Below are positions 20,841-31,790 of a DNA stretch of 64,000 nucleotides, in pieces. Each line of letters opens with the position of its first letter. Position 1 is the first letter of the stretch. The stretch spans positions 12,609,001 through 12,673,000 of the forward strand of contig NC_081291.1 of the NCBI RefSeq assembly GCF_030435805.1, in the 5' to 3' direction. The notes under the pieces were generated by a model that was not told the DNA's origin, ran no database searches, and was given only the letters and a program-made list of their open reading frames with translations. Both the position numbers and the translations under genes were made by a program. This DNA comes from Mustela lutreola (Eukaryota; Chordata; Mammalia; Carnivora; Mustelidae).

Positions 20841-22134
20841 GGAAGTGGTGATACAACATGGAGGCTTAAGTGGGTAGAAGAAGAATAAATGAAACAAGAT
20901 GGGATTGGGAGGGAGACAAACCATAAGTGACTCTTAATCTCACAAAACAAACTGAGGGTTGCCGGGGGGAGGGGGTTTGGGAGAAGGGGGTGGGATTATG
21001 GACATTGGGGAGGGTATGTGATTTGGTGAGTGCTGTGAAGTGTGTAAACCTGGTGATTCACAGACCTGTACCCCTGGGGATAAAAATATATGTTTATAAA
21101 AAATAAAAAATTTTAAAACCACAAAAAAAAAAAAAAAAAGAAAAGAAAACAAAGAGGCAACCCACAGAATGGGAGAAGATATTTGCAAATGACAGTGCAG
21201 ACAAAAGGTTGATATCCAGGATCTATAAAGAACTCCTCAAACTCAACACACACAAAACAGACAATCATATTAAAAAATGGGCAGAAGATATGAACAGACA
21301 CTTCTCCAATGAAGACATACAAATGGCTATCAGACACATGAAAAAATGTTCATCATCACTAGCCATCAGGGAGATTCAAATTAAAACCACATTGACATTG
21401 ACATTACACCAGTTAGAAAGGCCAAAATTAGCAAGACAGGAAACAACATGTGTTGGAGAGGATGTGGAGAAAGGGATGCCGTCTTCCACTGTTGGTGGGA
21501 ATGCAAGTAGGTGCAGCCACTTTGGAAAACAGTGTGGCAATTCCTCAAGAAATTAAAAATAGAGCTTCCCAATGACCCTGCCATTGCATTACTGGGTATT
21601 TACCCCAAAGATACAGATGGAGTGAAAAGAAGGGTCATCTGTACCCCAAAGTTTATAGCAGCAATGGCCACAATCACCAAACTGTGGAAAGAACCAAGAT
21701 GCCCTTCAACGGACAAATGAATAAGGAAGATGTGGTCCATATACACTATGGAGTATTATGCCTCCATCAGAAAGGATGAATACCCAACTTTTGTAGCAAC
21801 ATGGATGGGACTGGAAGAGATTATGCTGAGTGAGATACATCAAGCAGAGAGAGTCAATTATCATATGGTTTCACTTATTTGTGGAGCATAGCAAATAGCA
21901 ATGAGGACAAGGGGAGATGGAGAGGAGAAGGGAGTTGAGGGAAATTGGAATGGGAGGTGAACCATGAGAGACTATGGACTCTGAAAAACAATCTGAGGGT
22001 TTTGAAGGCGGGGGTGGGAGCTTGGGGGAACCAGGTGGTGGGTATTAGGGAGGGCACGTATTGCATGGAGCACTGGGGGTGGTGCAAAAACAATGAATAC
22101 TGTTACGCTGAAAAAAAAAAAAAAAGACCACCTA

Positions 22135-22860
22135 ATGTAATTCCATTTATATGAATGTTCAGAACAGGCAAAGTGGAATGAGTAAGTCATGGGGATGAAA
22201 GGTACAGCATAGGGAATGTAGGCAATGGTATTCTAACAGCATTGTGTGGTGTCAGATCACTATGTTGTACAATTGGAACTAATGTAACTTAGCATAATTC
22301 AGAAAAAGACAATTATTCTATGATTTCACTTATATGTGGAAAATAAGGAATAGCATGGAGGACATTAGCAGAAAGAAGGGAAGAATGAAGGGGTAGAAAT
22401 CAGAGGGGGAGATGAACCATGGGACACTATGGACACCAGGAAATTAAGGGTTTCTGAGAAGACAGCGATAGGGCAGTGGGTTAGCTAAGTGGTGGGTAGT
22501 AAGGAAGGCACGTTTTGCAATGAGCATTGAGTGTTATATGCAAACAATCAATAATGGAACACTGCATCAAAAAAAAAAAAAAGAAACTAAGGTAGCATTG
22601 TATGGCAACTATACTTCAATTAAAAAATTTTTAAACAATATTTTCTCAATAAGTGGTTTCCTAGAGCTAGGGGTTATAGTAACTTGCTGAGAATTGGAAA
22701 CTGAATATGTAGGGCTTTCCTTTTGGGGTGACAAAAGTGTTTCAGATTGATGGTGGTGATGACCACATAACTCTGAATATGCTAAAGACCAACTAAACTG
22801 TGTACTTTAAATGGGTGAATTCTATGGTGTGTGTATTATATCTTAAGAAAACTGTTTGAT
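22135..22860 (+). repeat. L1M 3' region, sense (mirror of 10315-11090)
   Basis: Continuation of the old L1M that starts at about 15850 and was split by the L1 insertion at 15983. It ends with ATTATATCTTAAGAAAACTG. A short carnivore L1-like tail (about 22310-22585, ending in poly(A)) adds sequence that is also seen at 56690-56940 in unit 2. Confidence 0.7.
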
Positions 22861-22917
22861 TACAAATAAAACTAATACCCAAGACACAAAACAACGGAGA
22901 AAGAAGAAAGGATCACA

Positions 22918-23015
22918 TTTATTGAGCACCTGCTATGTCATGGGTGTTGTCACACAACTTTACCAATCATATGAGGCAGTCACTGTTAACCCCATTGTAC
23001 AGATGGGGATATGGT
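22918..23015 (-). repeat. MIR tail with polyadenylation signal, OR gene 2
   Basis: Mirror of 10158-10255. AATAAA on the minus strand is at 22918-22923, about 135 bp past the stop of the dead OR gene 2. Confidence 0.7.
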
Positions 23016-23057
23016 CATCCTTCTACCTTCCTCTACCACCACCTTCACACTGGCCAC

Positions 23058-23974
23058 TTAGATGCTGGAGGAATAGAGTTTGCTGAGGAAGGTCTTCCTC
23101 ATGGCAGTCTTCAGCTCCTTGTTCCAGAGACTGAAGATGATGGGACTGAGGAAGGGCGTGAGGACCGTGTAGGTGATGGCCATCAGGGTCTTACTTTCCT
23201 GGGAGTGAAGACCCTTGGGCTTGAGGTAGATGATAGAGGCAAAGCCATAGTGCACAATGACCACAATAAGGTGGGAAGCACAGGTGGAAAAGGCTTTGTG
23301 CCTGCCCTCAGCAGAGGGGATCTTCAAGATGGCAGCTACGATTAAGGTGTAGGAGAGGAGGATGAGGAGAAAGCAGCCCAATAATACAGTGATGCACATC
23401 AGCCCCCACACAGGGTCACTGTTGGTACATCCAAAATGCTGGATTTTGTTGGGTCCACAAAAGGTGAGATGGAAGATTTCTGTGGTTACTACCATCCCTT
23501 GGACCAATCCACCAGCCCAGACTAGGCCACCAGGTAGGTGTAGCCACGGGGGCTCATGAGCACGTTGCAGCACAAGAGGTGGCACATGGTCACTTAGCAG
23601 TCATAGCCCATGACTATGAGCAGGAAGGAGTGGGTGAAGCCACATGTGAAGAGGTAGAACATCTGGTTGGCACAGGATGCAAAGGCGATGGTGCAAAGGA
23701 AGGAGAGCAGGTCGGCAAGCAGGTGCAGGGTGATGGTCAAGGTGTAGAGGATCTCAGAGATGGACAGTGCACATAGGAAGAGGTACATGGGCATGTGCAG
23801 GCTGCACTCACTCTAGACAGTGGTCATGATGAGCAAGTTCCCCAGCAGTGTGAACAGGTACACGAGCAGAAATAGTAGGAAGAAGATGGGTAGGAGATAA
23901 GGTGGGAAGGTGGAGAAGCCCTCGAGGATGAATTCGGAAATGGAGCTGTGGTTTAGACCCAGAGTGGCAGCCAA
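23058..23974 (-). pseudogene. OR10H-like pseudogene: Olfactory receptor pseudogene, OR10H type (gene 2)
   Basis: Nearly all of an OR10H coding exon is recognisable, closest to gene 4: both have AGGLVQGMVVTT, LMCITVLLGCFLLILLSYTL and LKPKGLHSQESKTLMAITYT. It is clearly dead. The start ATG is TTG (23972-23974). The Trp codon of TVWSE is TAG (23813-23815). The DRY motif reads Asp-Cys-stop (TAA at 23594-23596), and a further frameshift and stop follow near 23525-23580. Near 23430 a 41-bp deletion between two ACAT repeats removes most of CHVPPLLKLACGTD, the loop that carries conserved cysteines; a 1-bp loss 3' of it restores the frame. The C-terminal part is open to the normal stop. The MIR polyadenylation signal downstream is still present. 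Confidence 0.95.
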
Positions 23975-24944
23975 CCTGGGTGGGGATAGAGTGAAGGCAG
24001 CCTTGGTGGGCAGGAGCTCTGGTCCAAGCTGAGCCTGGCCCAAGAGGATCTCAGGGGGCAGGGGCAAGGAGCTGTCACCCTGCAGAACATGAGCAGTCCC
24101 TCTGCCACCTGATGCTTATAATGACTGTCAGAGTACCTGGGAGTTGCATGGGGTTCATGGAAGATCATGAGCCTCAAGTACATAGGGAGGGCCCTGGAGC
24201 ATAGTAAGAATGCAATGAAAAAATAATACTGATAATAATAATTACAACTACTGCTATTACTATTATTGTCTACATGCACAACCACCTGGCTTTCCTGCCT
24301 TGGAGCATGCTAGCCACTCCTTCTCTCCAACTCTGTGATTCAAAATCCGTCCTAATCTGTAAGTGCAAACTACTCCCCAGTTGCTATCTTCAGCTGGAGG
24401 GCACCTCTCCCAGGTGGCATGGAAAGGATGTAGGCTCTGTTTAATTGTCAGCATTACCCCTTACTGGCTCCCTGGGAATGTGGAATAATATTCCTCATTC
24501 CACAGGGCTGCACCGACACTAAGGTGAGGTGTGCACATTCAGCTCTTAGGTACTATTGTTGTTGTGTGGTCCTACTTGTGTGAGTCGCCCACAAGGATGT
24601 GGCACTGACCAGCATCACCAGATCACATTCTCCCATCCCTGCTGAGCACTCTATCTCTGGTCAGGTACCAGTGCAATTCACTGAATCTCCTTCCATCTCC
24701 TCAAGCCCTACCCACTCTCCTATCCCCAAACGCCTGCTTCGTGGAGCAAATAAGGCTGGCAGCTGTGGGTTCTCTCATACCCTTCTCCAAGAGGCAACAG
24801 ACTCACATCTGCCCCAGCTCCCTGTGAGGACAACTCTCCTTCCAAGCATCTGCTCCATCCAGGGTTACTTCTCTGTCTTTATGTCCCTCTCTCTTCCTCT
24901 CTCTCTGCCACCAACAGATGTGATGCAAAAATGCAACACCTTTT
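23975..24944. other. 5' flank of OR gene 2, non-coding
   Basis: Mirror of 8206-9149. The CCACCCAG acceptor text before the former start codon is intact even though the ATG is lost. ORFs on either strand shift frame compared with the other arms. Confidence 0.5.
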
Positions 24945-26985
24945 TAACAATACAGAATGGATCAACAAAAAGTGGATCGACAAAATGTATAAACAAAAAG
25001 TGGTATATCCATATGATGGAGTATCTTTGTGGCATACAAAAACATGAAGTACTGACACACATTACAACATGCTGAGACAATATGCTGAGTGAAAGAAGCC
25101 AGCCGCAAAGACCACATATTGTATGAGTTCATTTATTTGAAATATGCAGGATAGGTAAATGCATCAAGACAGAAAGCAGATTAGCGGTTCACAGGGACCG
25201 GGTGGAGGATGGAATGGGGGATAGACTTTTAATGGGTTGTAGATCTCCTTCAGGGATTGGGAAATATCTTGGCCCTAAATAGAGATATTGATGGCCCAAC
25301 ACTGGGAATGTCTAAATGGCACTCAGTTGTGCTGGAGGTAGAGAAAGTGGAACTCTCTGCATTGTTGGTGGGATAGCACAGTCGTGCAACAGCTATGGAA
25401 AACAGTATGAATGGTTTTCCATCCATAAATTAAAAATTAGAAATAGAACAACCTATGCCTCAGGCATGCCACTTCTGGATGTATATACAAAAGTGGCACA
25501 AGCAGGGGGAGTAGTCAAGATGGCGGAAGAGTAGCAGACTGAGATGACATCAGGTAGCAGAAGGTCAGCTCGATAGTTTATCAAACCATTCGGAACACCT
25601 ACAAATCCAACAGGAGATCAAAGAGAAGAAGAGCAGCATTTCTAGAAAGAAGAAATTGAACACTTTCTGAAAGGTAGGACCTGCAGAGAAGTAAATCCAA
25701 AGCGATGGGAAGATAGACCAGGAGGGGGGAGGGGCCAGCTCCCGGCAAGTGGCGGAGCATCGGAGCACAAAATCAGAACTTTTAAAAGTCTTCTCCACTG
25801 AGAAACATTGCTCGGACGCTAAGCCAGTGTAGAGCCCATGCAGGGACAGCGTGGTCTCAGGTACTGTGGGGTCACAGAAGGATCAGGGGTGTCTGTGTCA
25901 CAGAGCTCACAGGTATTAGAGGGGGGAAGCTTGCTGCAGAGACAGAGCTGAGGAGTGAGCTCTCAACTTGGGGTTACCTTAAACTGTGATCCATGGCACA
26001 GTCAGACCACTGGTCTTTGAGCAGGGACCCCTCACAATCCAGGAAGACACCCCCCCCCCCCGTCCGCCCCGGAAGAGCACAGGGTTCTGCTGGGTTTGGA
26101 GACTCCAGGTGGGGCTGTGTGCCAGAGACAGAGATGCTTGGTCACAGGCTTGGTGAGCTCAGAGAGCAGCCAGAGGCTAGGGAGATGGGAGTGATTGAGC
26201 ACTTTTCTCTGAAGGCGCATTGAAGAGTGGGGCCCCGAGCTCTCAGTTCCTCCATGTTGGAGATTGGGAGGCTGCCATTTTCATTTCCATCCTCCACAAC
26301 TCTACGGAAAGAAAGCGTTCAGGGATCAAAAGCTCCTGAAAGCCAACCTGAGCAGAGCACTTAGCTCGGCCCCTGGCAAGGGTGGTGCAATTCCACCTCC
26401 AGCAAAGATACTTGATAATCTTTACAGCAGGCCCCTCCCCTAGAAGATCCAGCAAGAAATCCAGCTAAGACCAAGTTCACTTCTCAAGGAGAACAGCGGA
26501 ATTCCAGAGGAGGAGAAAGCAAAGCATGGAATTCATGGCTTTCTCCCCATGATTCTTTAGTCTTGCAAAGTTAATTAATTTTCTTAATTTTATTTTTTTC
26601 TTATTCTAATTTTTTAAACTTTTACTCTTTCCTCTTTTAACCTTTTTAAACTAGTTTATCTTAACAATACCTTTCACTAAAAAATCTTTTTGAACCTTCA
26701 TTGTTCTAGTCATATTTTATCCTTCATTGCAGCTAACTTTATTTTTTTGTATACACATAGGGTTTTTTCTTCTAAAAAAATTTGGGATACAACGTCTTCT
26801 AGTAGATCAAAATATACCCTAAATCTAGCACATGGCTTTGTTCTAGTCTCCAGCCTGTTCAAAATCTATCCACTTTCTTTTTCTTTCTTTTCCCAACCAA
26901 CTTATCAGCTCCTTCTTTAGGATTATTTTTAAAAATTTTGATCTTTACAGTCATATTCCATCCCTTCATTGTGTTTACCCTTATT

Positions 26986-27032
26986 TTGTGTATGTATGTA
27001 TGTATATGTATATATACATATACATATATATG
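26986..27032. repeat. TATG/TA microsatellite
   Basis: A run of TGTATGTATG units changes to TATATACATATACATATATA inside the L1 5' UTR. Confidence 0.85.
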
Positions 27033-27307
27033 TCTTTCTTTCTTTAAAATTTTGGGAGGTAGTTTCTTCTAAGAGATCAAAATACTACCAGAATTAAGTG
27101 GGTGGCTCTGTTCTAGTCACCTGTCTAATATATATATATTTTTTTTTCTTTCTTTTATCTTTCTTTTTTTTCTTTAATTTTTTTCTGAACTTTTAACCCC
27201 CTTTCTTCCCTCCCATGATTTGGGGTCTCTCCCAATTTGGTTAAAGCACATTTTCCTGGGGTCTTTGCCAACCTTTTAGTATTTTATTCTCTCCTTCATA
27301 TACTCTT

Positions 27308-27510
27308 TTTTTTTTTAAAGATTTTATTTATTTGTCAGAGAAAGAGAGGGAGAGAGAGTGAGCACAGGCAGACAGAATGGCAGGCAGAGGCAGAGGGAGA
27401 AGCAGGCTCCCCGCTGAACAAGGAGAGCAATGCGGGACTCGATCCCAGGACCCTGAGATCATGACCCGAGCTGAAGGCAGAGGCTTAACCCACTGAGCCA
27501 CCCAGGCGCC
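27308..27510 (-). mobile_element. CAN-SINE inside the L1 5' UTR
   Basis: It runs from poly(T), AAAGATTTTATTTATTTGTC to GAGCCACCCAGGCGCC (reversed head). Perfect 19-bp target duplications CTCTCCTTCATATACTCTT lie at 27289-27307 and 27511-27529. It is younger than the L1 that it interrupts. Confidence 0.97.
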
Positions 27511-29420
27511 CTCTCCTTCATATACTCTTATCTGGATAAAATTACAAGGTGGGGTTACTCAACACAAAAAGAAGAACAAGAGGCAGTACCAAAGGCTTTA
27601 GGGACCTAATCAATACGGACATTGTTAATATATCAGATCTAGAGTTCAGAATGATGATTCTCAAGGTGCTAGCTGGGCTCAAAAAAGGCATGGAAGATAA
27701 GAGAGAAACCTGTCTGGAGAAATAAAAGCTCTTTCTGGAGAAATAAAGAACTAAAATCTAACCAAGCTGAAATCAAAAAAGCTATTAATGAGGTGCAATA
27801 AAAATGGAGGTTCTTACTGCTAGGATAAATGAGATGGAAGAAAGAATTAGTGACATAAAAGACCAAATGACAGAGAATAAAGAAGCTGAGCTAAAGAGAG
27901 ACAACTACTGGACGATGAGGGGAGAATTCAAGAGATAAGTGATATCATAAGATAAAACATTAGAAGAATTGGGATTCCAGAAGAAGAAGAAAGAGAGAGG
28001 GGAGCAGAAGGTATAGTGGAGTGAATTATTGTAGAGAATTTATTTCCCCAATATGGCAAAGTGAACAAGCATCAAAATCCAGGAGACACAGAGAACCCCC
28101 CTCAAAAGCAGTAAGAATAGGTCCACACCCCATCATCTAATAGTAAAACTTACAAGTCTTAGTGACAAAGAGAAAATCCTGAAAGCAGCCTGGGATAAGA
28201 AGTCCGTAAGATACAATGGTAAAAATATTAGATTGGCAGCAGATTTATCCACAAAGACCTGGCAGTCCAGAAAGAACTGGCATGATATATTCAGAGCACG
28301 AAATGAGAAAAACATGCAGCCAAGAATACTATATCCAGCTAGGCTATCGTTGAAAATAGAAGGAGACATCAAAATCTGCCAGGACAAACAAAAACTGAAA
28401 GAATTTGTAAACACCAAAACAGCTCTACAGGAAATATAGAAAGTGGTCCTCTAAGCAAAGAGAGAGCCTAAAAGTAAAAGACCAGAAAGGAACAGAAACA
28501 ATATACAGCAATAGTCACCTCACCTTATAGGCAATACAATGGCACTAAATTCTTATCTCTCAATAGTTATCCTGAATGTAAATGGGCTAAATGCCCCAAT
28601 CAAAAGACACAGGGTATCAGAATGGATAAGAAAAAGTGACATAAACAGGATCTGAAAGACATTTACACACTCCTGGTCAGAGCAGCACTAGCTGCAAGAG
28701 CCCTGAGGTGGAAACAGCCCCATTGTTCATTGGTGGATGGATGGATAAACAAGGTGTGATACATCTGTACAATGGAATATCATTCAGCCTTGAAAGGGAG
28801 GAAATCCTGTCTTGTGCTATACATGGAGCTTTGAAAGGAAGGAAATTCTGTCTTGTGCTATAATACCAATGAAGCTTTTATGCTAGGTGGAATCAGTCAG
28901 TCCCCAGAAAGGAGAAATCCTGTATGATCACACCTATCCGAAGTACCTAAAGCAGTCAAATTCATAGAAACAAAGTAGAATGGAGGTTGCCAAGGGCTCA
29001 GAGAGTGGGAAATGGAAAGTTTTGTTTAATGGGTGTAGAGTTTCTGTTTTGCAAGGTGAACTGAGTTCTGCAGATCAATTACAACAACGTGAATACATTT
29101 AACACCACTAAACTGCATACTTAACAATAATTGAGGTCATAAATTTTCTGTTGTGTGTTTTTTACACAACAAAGTAGGAACACATGCTATGTCATAAATG
29201 AACCTTGAAAACATTCTGCTATGTGAAATAAAGCCAGGCAAGAAAGGATGTCTGAAGAAAGTGTCGTCTGATTCCGTTAATATGAAATACCTAGGCAAAT
29301 TCATGGACACAAAAAGTAGATTAGGGGTTGAGGGGAAGCTGGAGCCTGGGCACAGGGGAATGGAGAAGTGATTGCTAATGAAGGCAGTGTTTCCTTTTGG
29401 GTGATGAAAATATTTGACAG

Positions 29421-29535
29421 AACTGTGAAAGAGCACATTTCTGGAGTTTAGAGCACCCTGGTTGGTGGTAATTTGTTTCTTCAGGCCCAGGAAACTAATG
29501 CAAGGGCAGGTGCTGTCTTCTAGGTGAGATGTGAA
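29421..29535 (+). repeat. 115-bp inverted templated insertion from the nearby LTR edge
   Basis: The other three arms read directly from the TTTGACA(G/A) text to AAAGGGGTGG. Here AACTGTGAAAGAGCACATTT through CTTCTAGGTGAGATGTG intervenes. It is almost the exact reverse complement of 31340-31445 in the same arm, including arm-1R-specific bases. There is no poly(A) and no target duplication, and CAG is shared at the left junction. Confidence 0.85.
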
Positions 29536-29639
29536 AGGGGTGGTGGTTGCACAACATCGTGAATGTGCCAAATGCCATTGATTCCTATAATTCAAAAGGT
29601 TAATTCTATATTATGTGAATTTTGCCCCATTTTTTCTTT

Positions 29640-31350
29640 TAGAAAACAAAATGGGCCTTCCTCGGTGCTCCTTTACTTCTGGGTTGTCTCTCCCTTGATT
29701 CACAGCCCAGCCTGTCCCCAGAGAGGCAGAGAGTGAGTGTCTAGGGCCAGAGGGGAAATGAGGGAGGAAGAACCCACCACCTGCCCTTAAGCCTACCTGT
29801 GCCATCCAGGGCAGCCACTGAGCCTCTGCCCAGGTGTGTGTGAGAACAGAAGGAGAAGCACCTCAGAACAGCTCCTCTCAGGGATCGGTGGCCTCCTGTC
29901 TCACAGATTGGGATCTGGGTGCCCCCTGTGTCTCACAAACACCTCCATGTGGGCGAGCCCCACGCCTCCACATACCTGCATTCCACTTGCCACTCATCCC
30001 TACAGGCACAGCTGCCTTAAAATCTAACACCAGAGAGGCACCCAGCAGGCCCACAGGCACCCGAGCCCTGCCGTTAGCCCTGTGCACTCACGCAGATGCA
30101 GAGACGGGGTGCAGGGTGGACCCACACAACAACAGAGTCGCCCCACCTGCAGGTGCACACACAGACCTACACTCTCACAGTAGGACACAGCACAAGCAGG
30201 AAGATGGTGACTAATGCGGGTTGTCCCTGACAGACAACCTGCCCGCTAGGACCTGCAGTGACAGCCAGGAAGCCTACAGGACACTCATGGACTTGAGCGC
30301 ACACAGCCCAGCCTGGATGCGCGATTCCGGATTAGAGGTCTCTGCCCAGGTACTGTTTGCTTCAGACTTCATTGGGCCGGGTCCTGTGTCCCAAGATCCA
30401 CCCCAACATTCTTATTACCCACAGTCTTTCCCTGCATCCCGTGCTTGCATCACCTTCTCCTCAAAGACGCTCAGGGGCACACACTCGCCTCTGTTGTTGG
30501 CGGCGGGGAGCGGTCTGGGGGCGTCTCAGAGGGAGCCCTGGGTGCCCTCTGACACCAAGAGTTCAGAAGTGGGGTGGGCAGTGGGGGAGGCTGCACCTGC
30601 ACTTTATCTAGCTGTACTCCAGTGGCATTCCAAAGGCTTCCCAGGGGGAAGCGGGCTGCTGACTCAGCTTGTGGGTGGGACCAATATCATAGCTCCAGTG
30701 AGCTGGGGGAAAGGACAGGACTCCAGAGACTTCCAGAATCTTTCCTGAGATTCACCTAGAGCTGTACATGCAGCCTCCAAACCTTCCCTAAGACCTCCCA
30801 GCTGGGCTGTGCAGAGGAAGGTTATGTCTGGAGATGGAGGTGACAAGACTGCTCCTAAGGAGAAGGGAAAGGAATACAAAAGGAAGCTGGCATCCCTCCC
30901 CTACTCTCTGAGAATACTCCTTTGTTCTCATGCATGCTGGACTAGGCACACTCTGTTCTCAATGTTCAGGCTCCATCCATACCCTACAGACAGGCACCGT
31001 GGGCTATCCTAGAGAGGACAGCACAGGTTCTCAGAGCTTTGGTGGAGAAACCCTGGGCCCCAGGCCCTGGGACTGGTCCAGAAGAAAGCTGCTCTGCCTC
31101 TGCAGAACCTCTGCAGAAGCAGAGGTGTTGACCAGAGATGGGATCTCTAAGACATGGCCCTGCTCTGGGCCCAGGCTGCTCCAGGCTGAGGTCTGATGGA
31201 GGGGAGGAGGCAGTGCCACACCATCACAGTTACCAGCAGCCAGACTTGCCTTGCGCTTGGGCTACAGTGCAGCTCAGTGTCCACTCACCTGCCACTCCCC
31301 ATGTTCTCACATCCGGGCCGCCTGCTTGGTATGAACACATCTCACCTAGA
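29640..31350. other. GC-rich non-coding segment, arm 1R
   Basis: Mirror of 5116-6770. The ORFs at 29834-30214 and 30221-30748 have relatives in the other arms, but the frames break at different places in each, so I do not call a gene. Confidence 0.5.
30602..30666 (-). promoter_or_regulatory. Candidate promoter block, arm 1R
   Basis: Mirror of 5741-5804: CTTTATCTA (30602-30610), TCCCAGGGGG (30640-30649) and TGACTCA within GCTGACTCAGC (30660-30666). It is retained although its OR gene is dead. Confidence 0.3.
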
Positions 31351-31790
31351 AGACAGCACCCGCCCTTGCATTAGTTTCCTGGGCCTGAAAAGACAAATTA
31401 CCACAAACCAGAGTACTCTAAACTCCAGAAATGTGCTCTTTCATAGTTCTGGGAGCCAGGGGTCAGCAGGGTAGTTCCTTCTGGAGGCTCTGAGGGAAGA
31501 TTGCCCTGTGCCTCTCTCCTGGCTTGTGGCGGCTGCCAGCAGACTTGACTGCATCATTTCAATCTCTACCTGTCTTCACACAAACTTGTTCTTGTGTCTG
31601 TATGTCTTCTCCTCTCCTTATAAGGACACTAGTCATTAGACAGCAGCATTTAGGGGCCCAGCACGCAGGATGATTTCATCTTGAGATCCTTCTCTAATTA
31701 CATGTATAAAGAAAGACCCTATTTCTAACAAGGTCACATTCTGAGGTTCCAAGTGGGCATGCATTTCCTAGCGACACTATGTTAATGCAT
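31350..31790 (-). mobile_element. MaLR (MLT1-like) LTR fossil, arm 1R
   Basis: Mirror of 4700-5115: TTAGTTTCCTGGGCC, ATAGTTCTGGGAGCC, CCTTATAAGGACAC, TCTAATTACATGTATAAAG and AAGGTCACATTCTGAGG. Old and broken. Confidence 0.6.

Larger units (their letters stand above)
16271..21142 (+). mobile_element. Young twin-primed (5'-inverted) L1 nested in an L1
   Basis: The 3' part (18357-21142) is in sense orientation and the 5' part (16271-18356) is inverted, the hallmark of twin priming. Perfect 16-bp target duplications AAGAAAACAAAGAGGC lie at 16255-16270 and 21143-21158. The element is 5' truncated inside ORF1. The two parts overlap by only about 8 bases (GAAAGCCT), so almost nothing was lost at the inversion, and GCCT at the junction also matches the flank. 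Long unbroken frames show that it is young. Confidence 0.97.
15983..22120 (+). mobile_element. 5'-truncated L1, itself split by a younger L1
   Basis: Parts 15983-16270 and 21159-22120 join as one L1 covering the last part of ORF2 (from GGACAGCTATATGTAGAAG) and the 3' UTR, ending in poly(A). Target duplications AAAAAAACCACCTA (15969-15982) and AAAAAGACCACCTA (22121-22134) flank it with one change. Unit 2 has the empty site at 56507-56520, so the insertion followed the tandem duplication or was never shared. Confidence 0.93.
25507..28633 (+). mobile_element. L1 with complete 5' end but truncated 3' end
   Basis: It starts with GGGGAGTAGTCAAGATGGCG, the typical L1 5' UTR start with a YY1-type site CAAGATGGCGG (25516-25526). 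It continues through a GC-rich then T-rich 5' UTR, ORF1 (about 27785-28440, with several stops) and the first 32 codons of ORF2 (ATG at 28539, [18 protein letters not shown]). It stops in the A-rich codons GGATAAGAAAA. Flanks AAGTGGCACAAGCAGG (25491-25506) and AAGTGACATAAACAGG (28634-28649) are a target duplication with three changes. Unit 2 has the empty site near 59873. A SINE lies inside at 27308-27510. Confidence 0.9.
24945..29640 (+). repeat. L1M stack of arm 1R, interrupted
   Basis: Mirror of 6775-8205 in sense orientation: 24945-25300, 25300-25506 joined to 28650-29150, and 29155-29640. It is split by the L1 at 25507-28633 and by the 115-bp templated insertion at 29421-29535. Confidence 0.8.

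Noticed and set aside
22952-23345. Plus-strand ORFs over OR gene 2 and similar antisense ORFs over genes 3 and 4
   Set aside because: They are shadows of the OR coding frame on the other strand.
26049-26060. C-run as a possible special structure
   Set aside because: A short homopolymer in the GC-rich L1 5' UTR, with no partner or conserved context.
29834-30748. Two ORFs of 126 and 175 codons in arm 1R
   Set aside because: They have relatives in other arms only as shifted or broken frames. There is no conserved start, and composition explains them.
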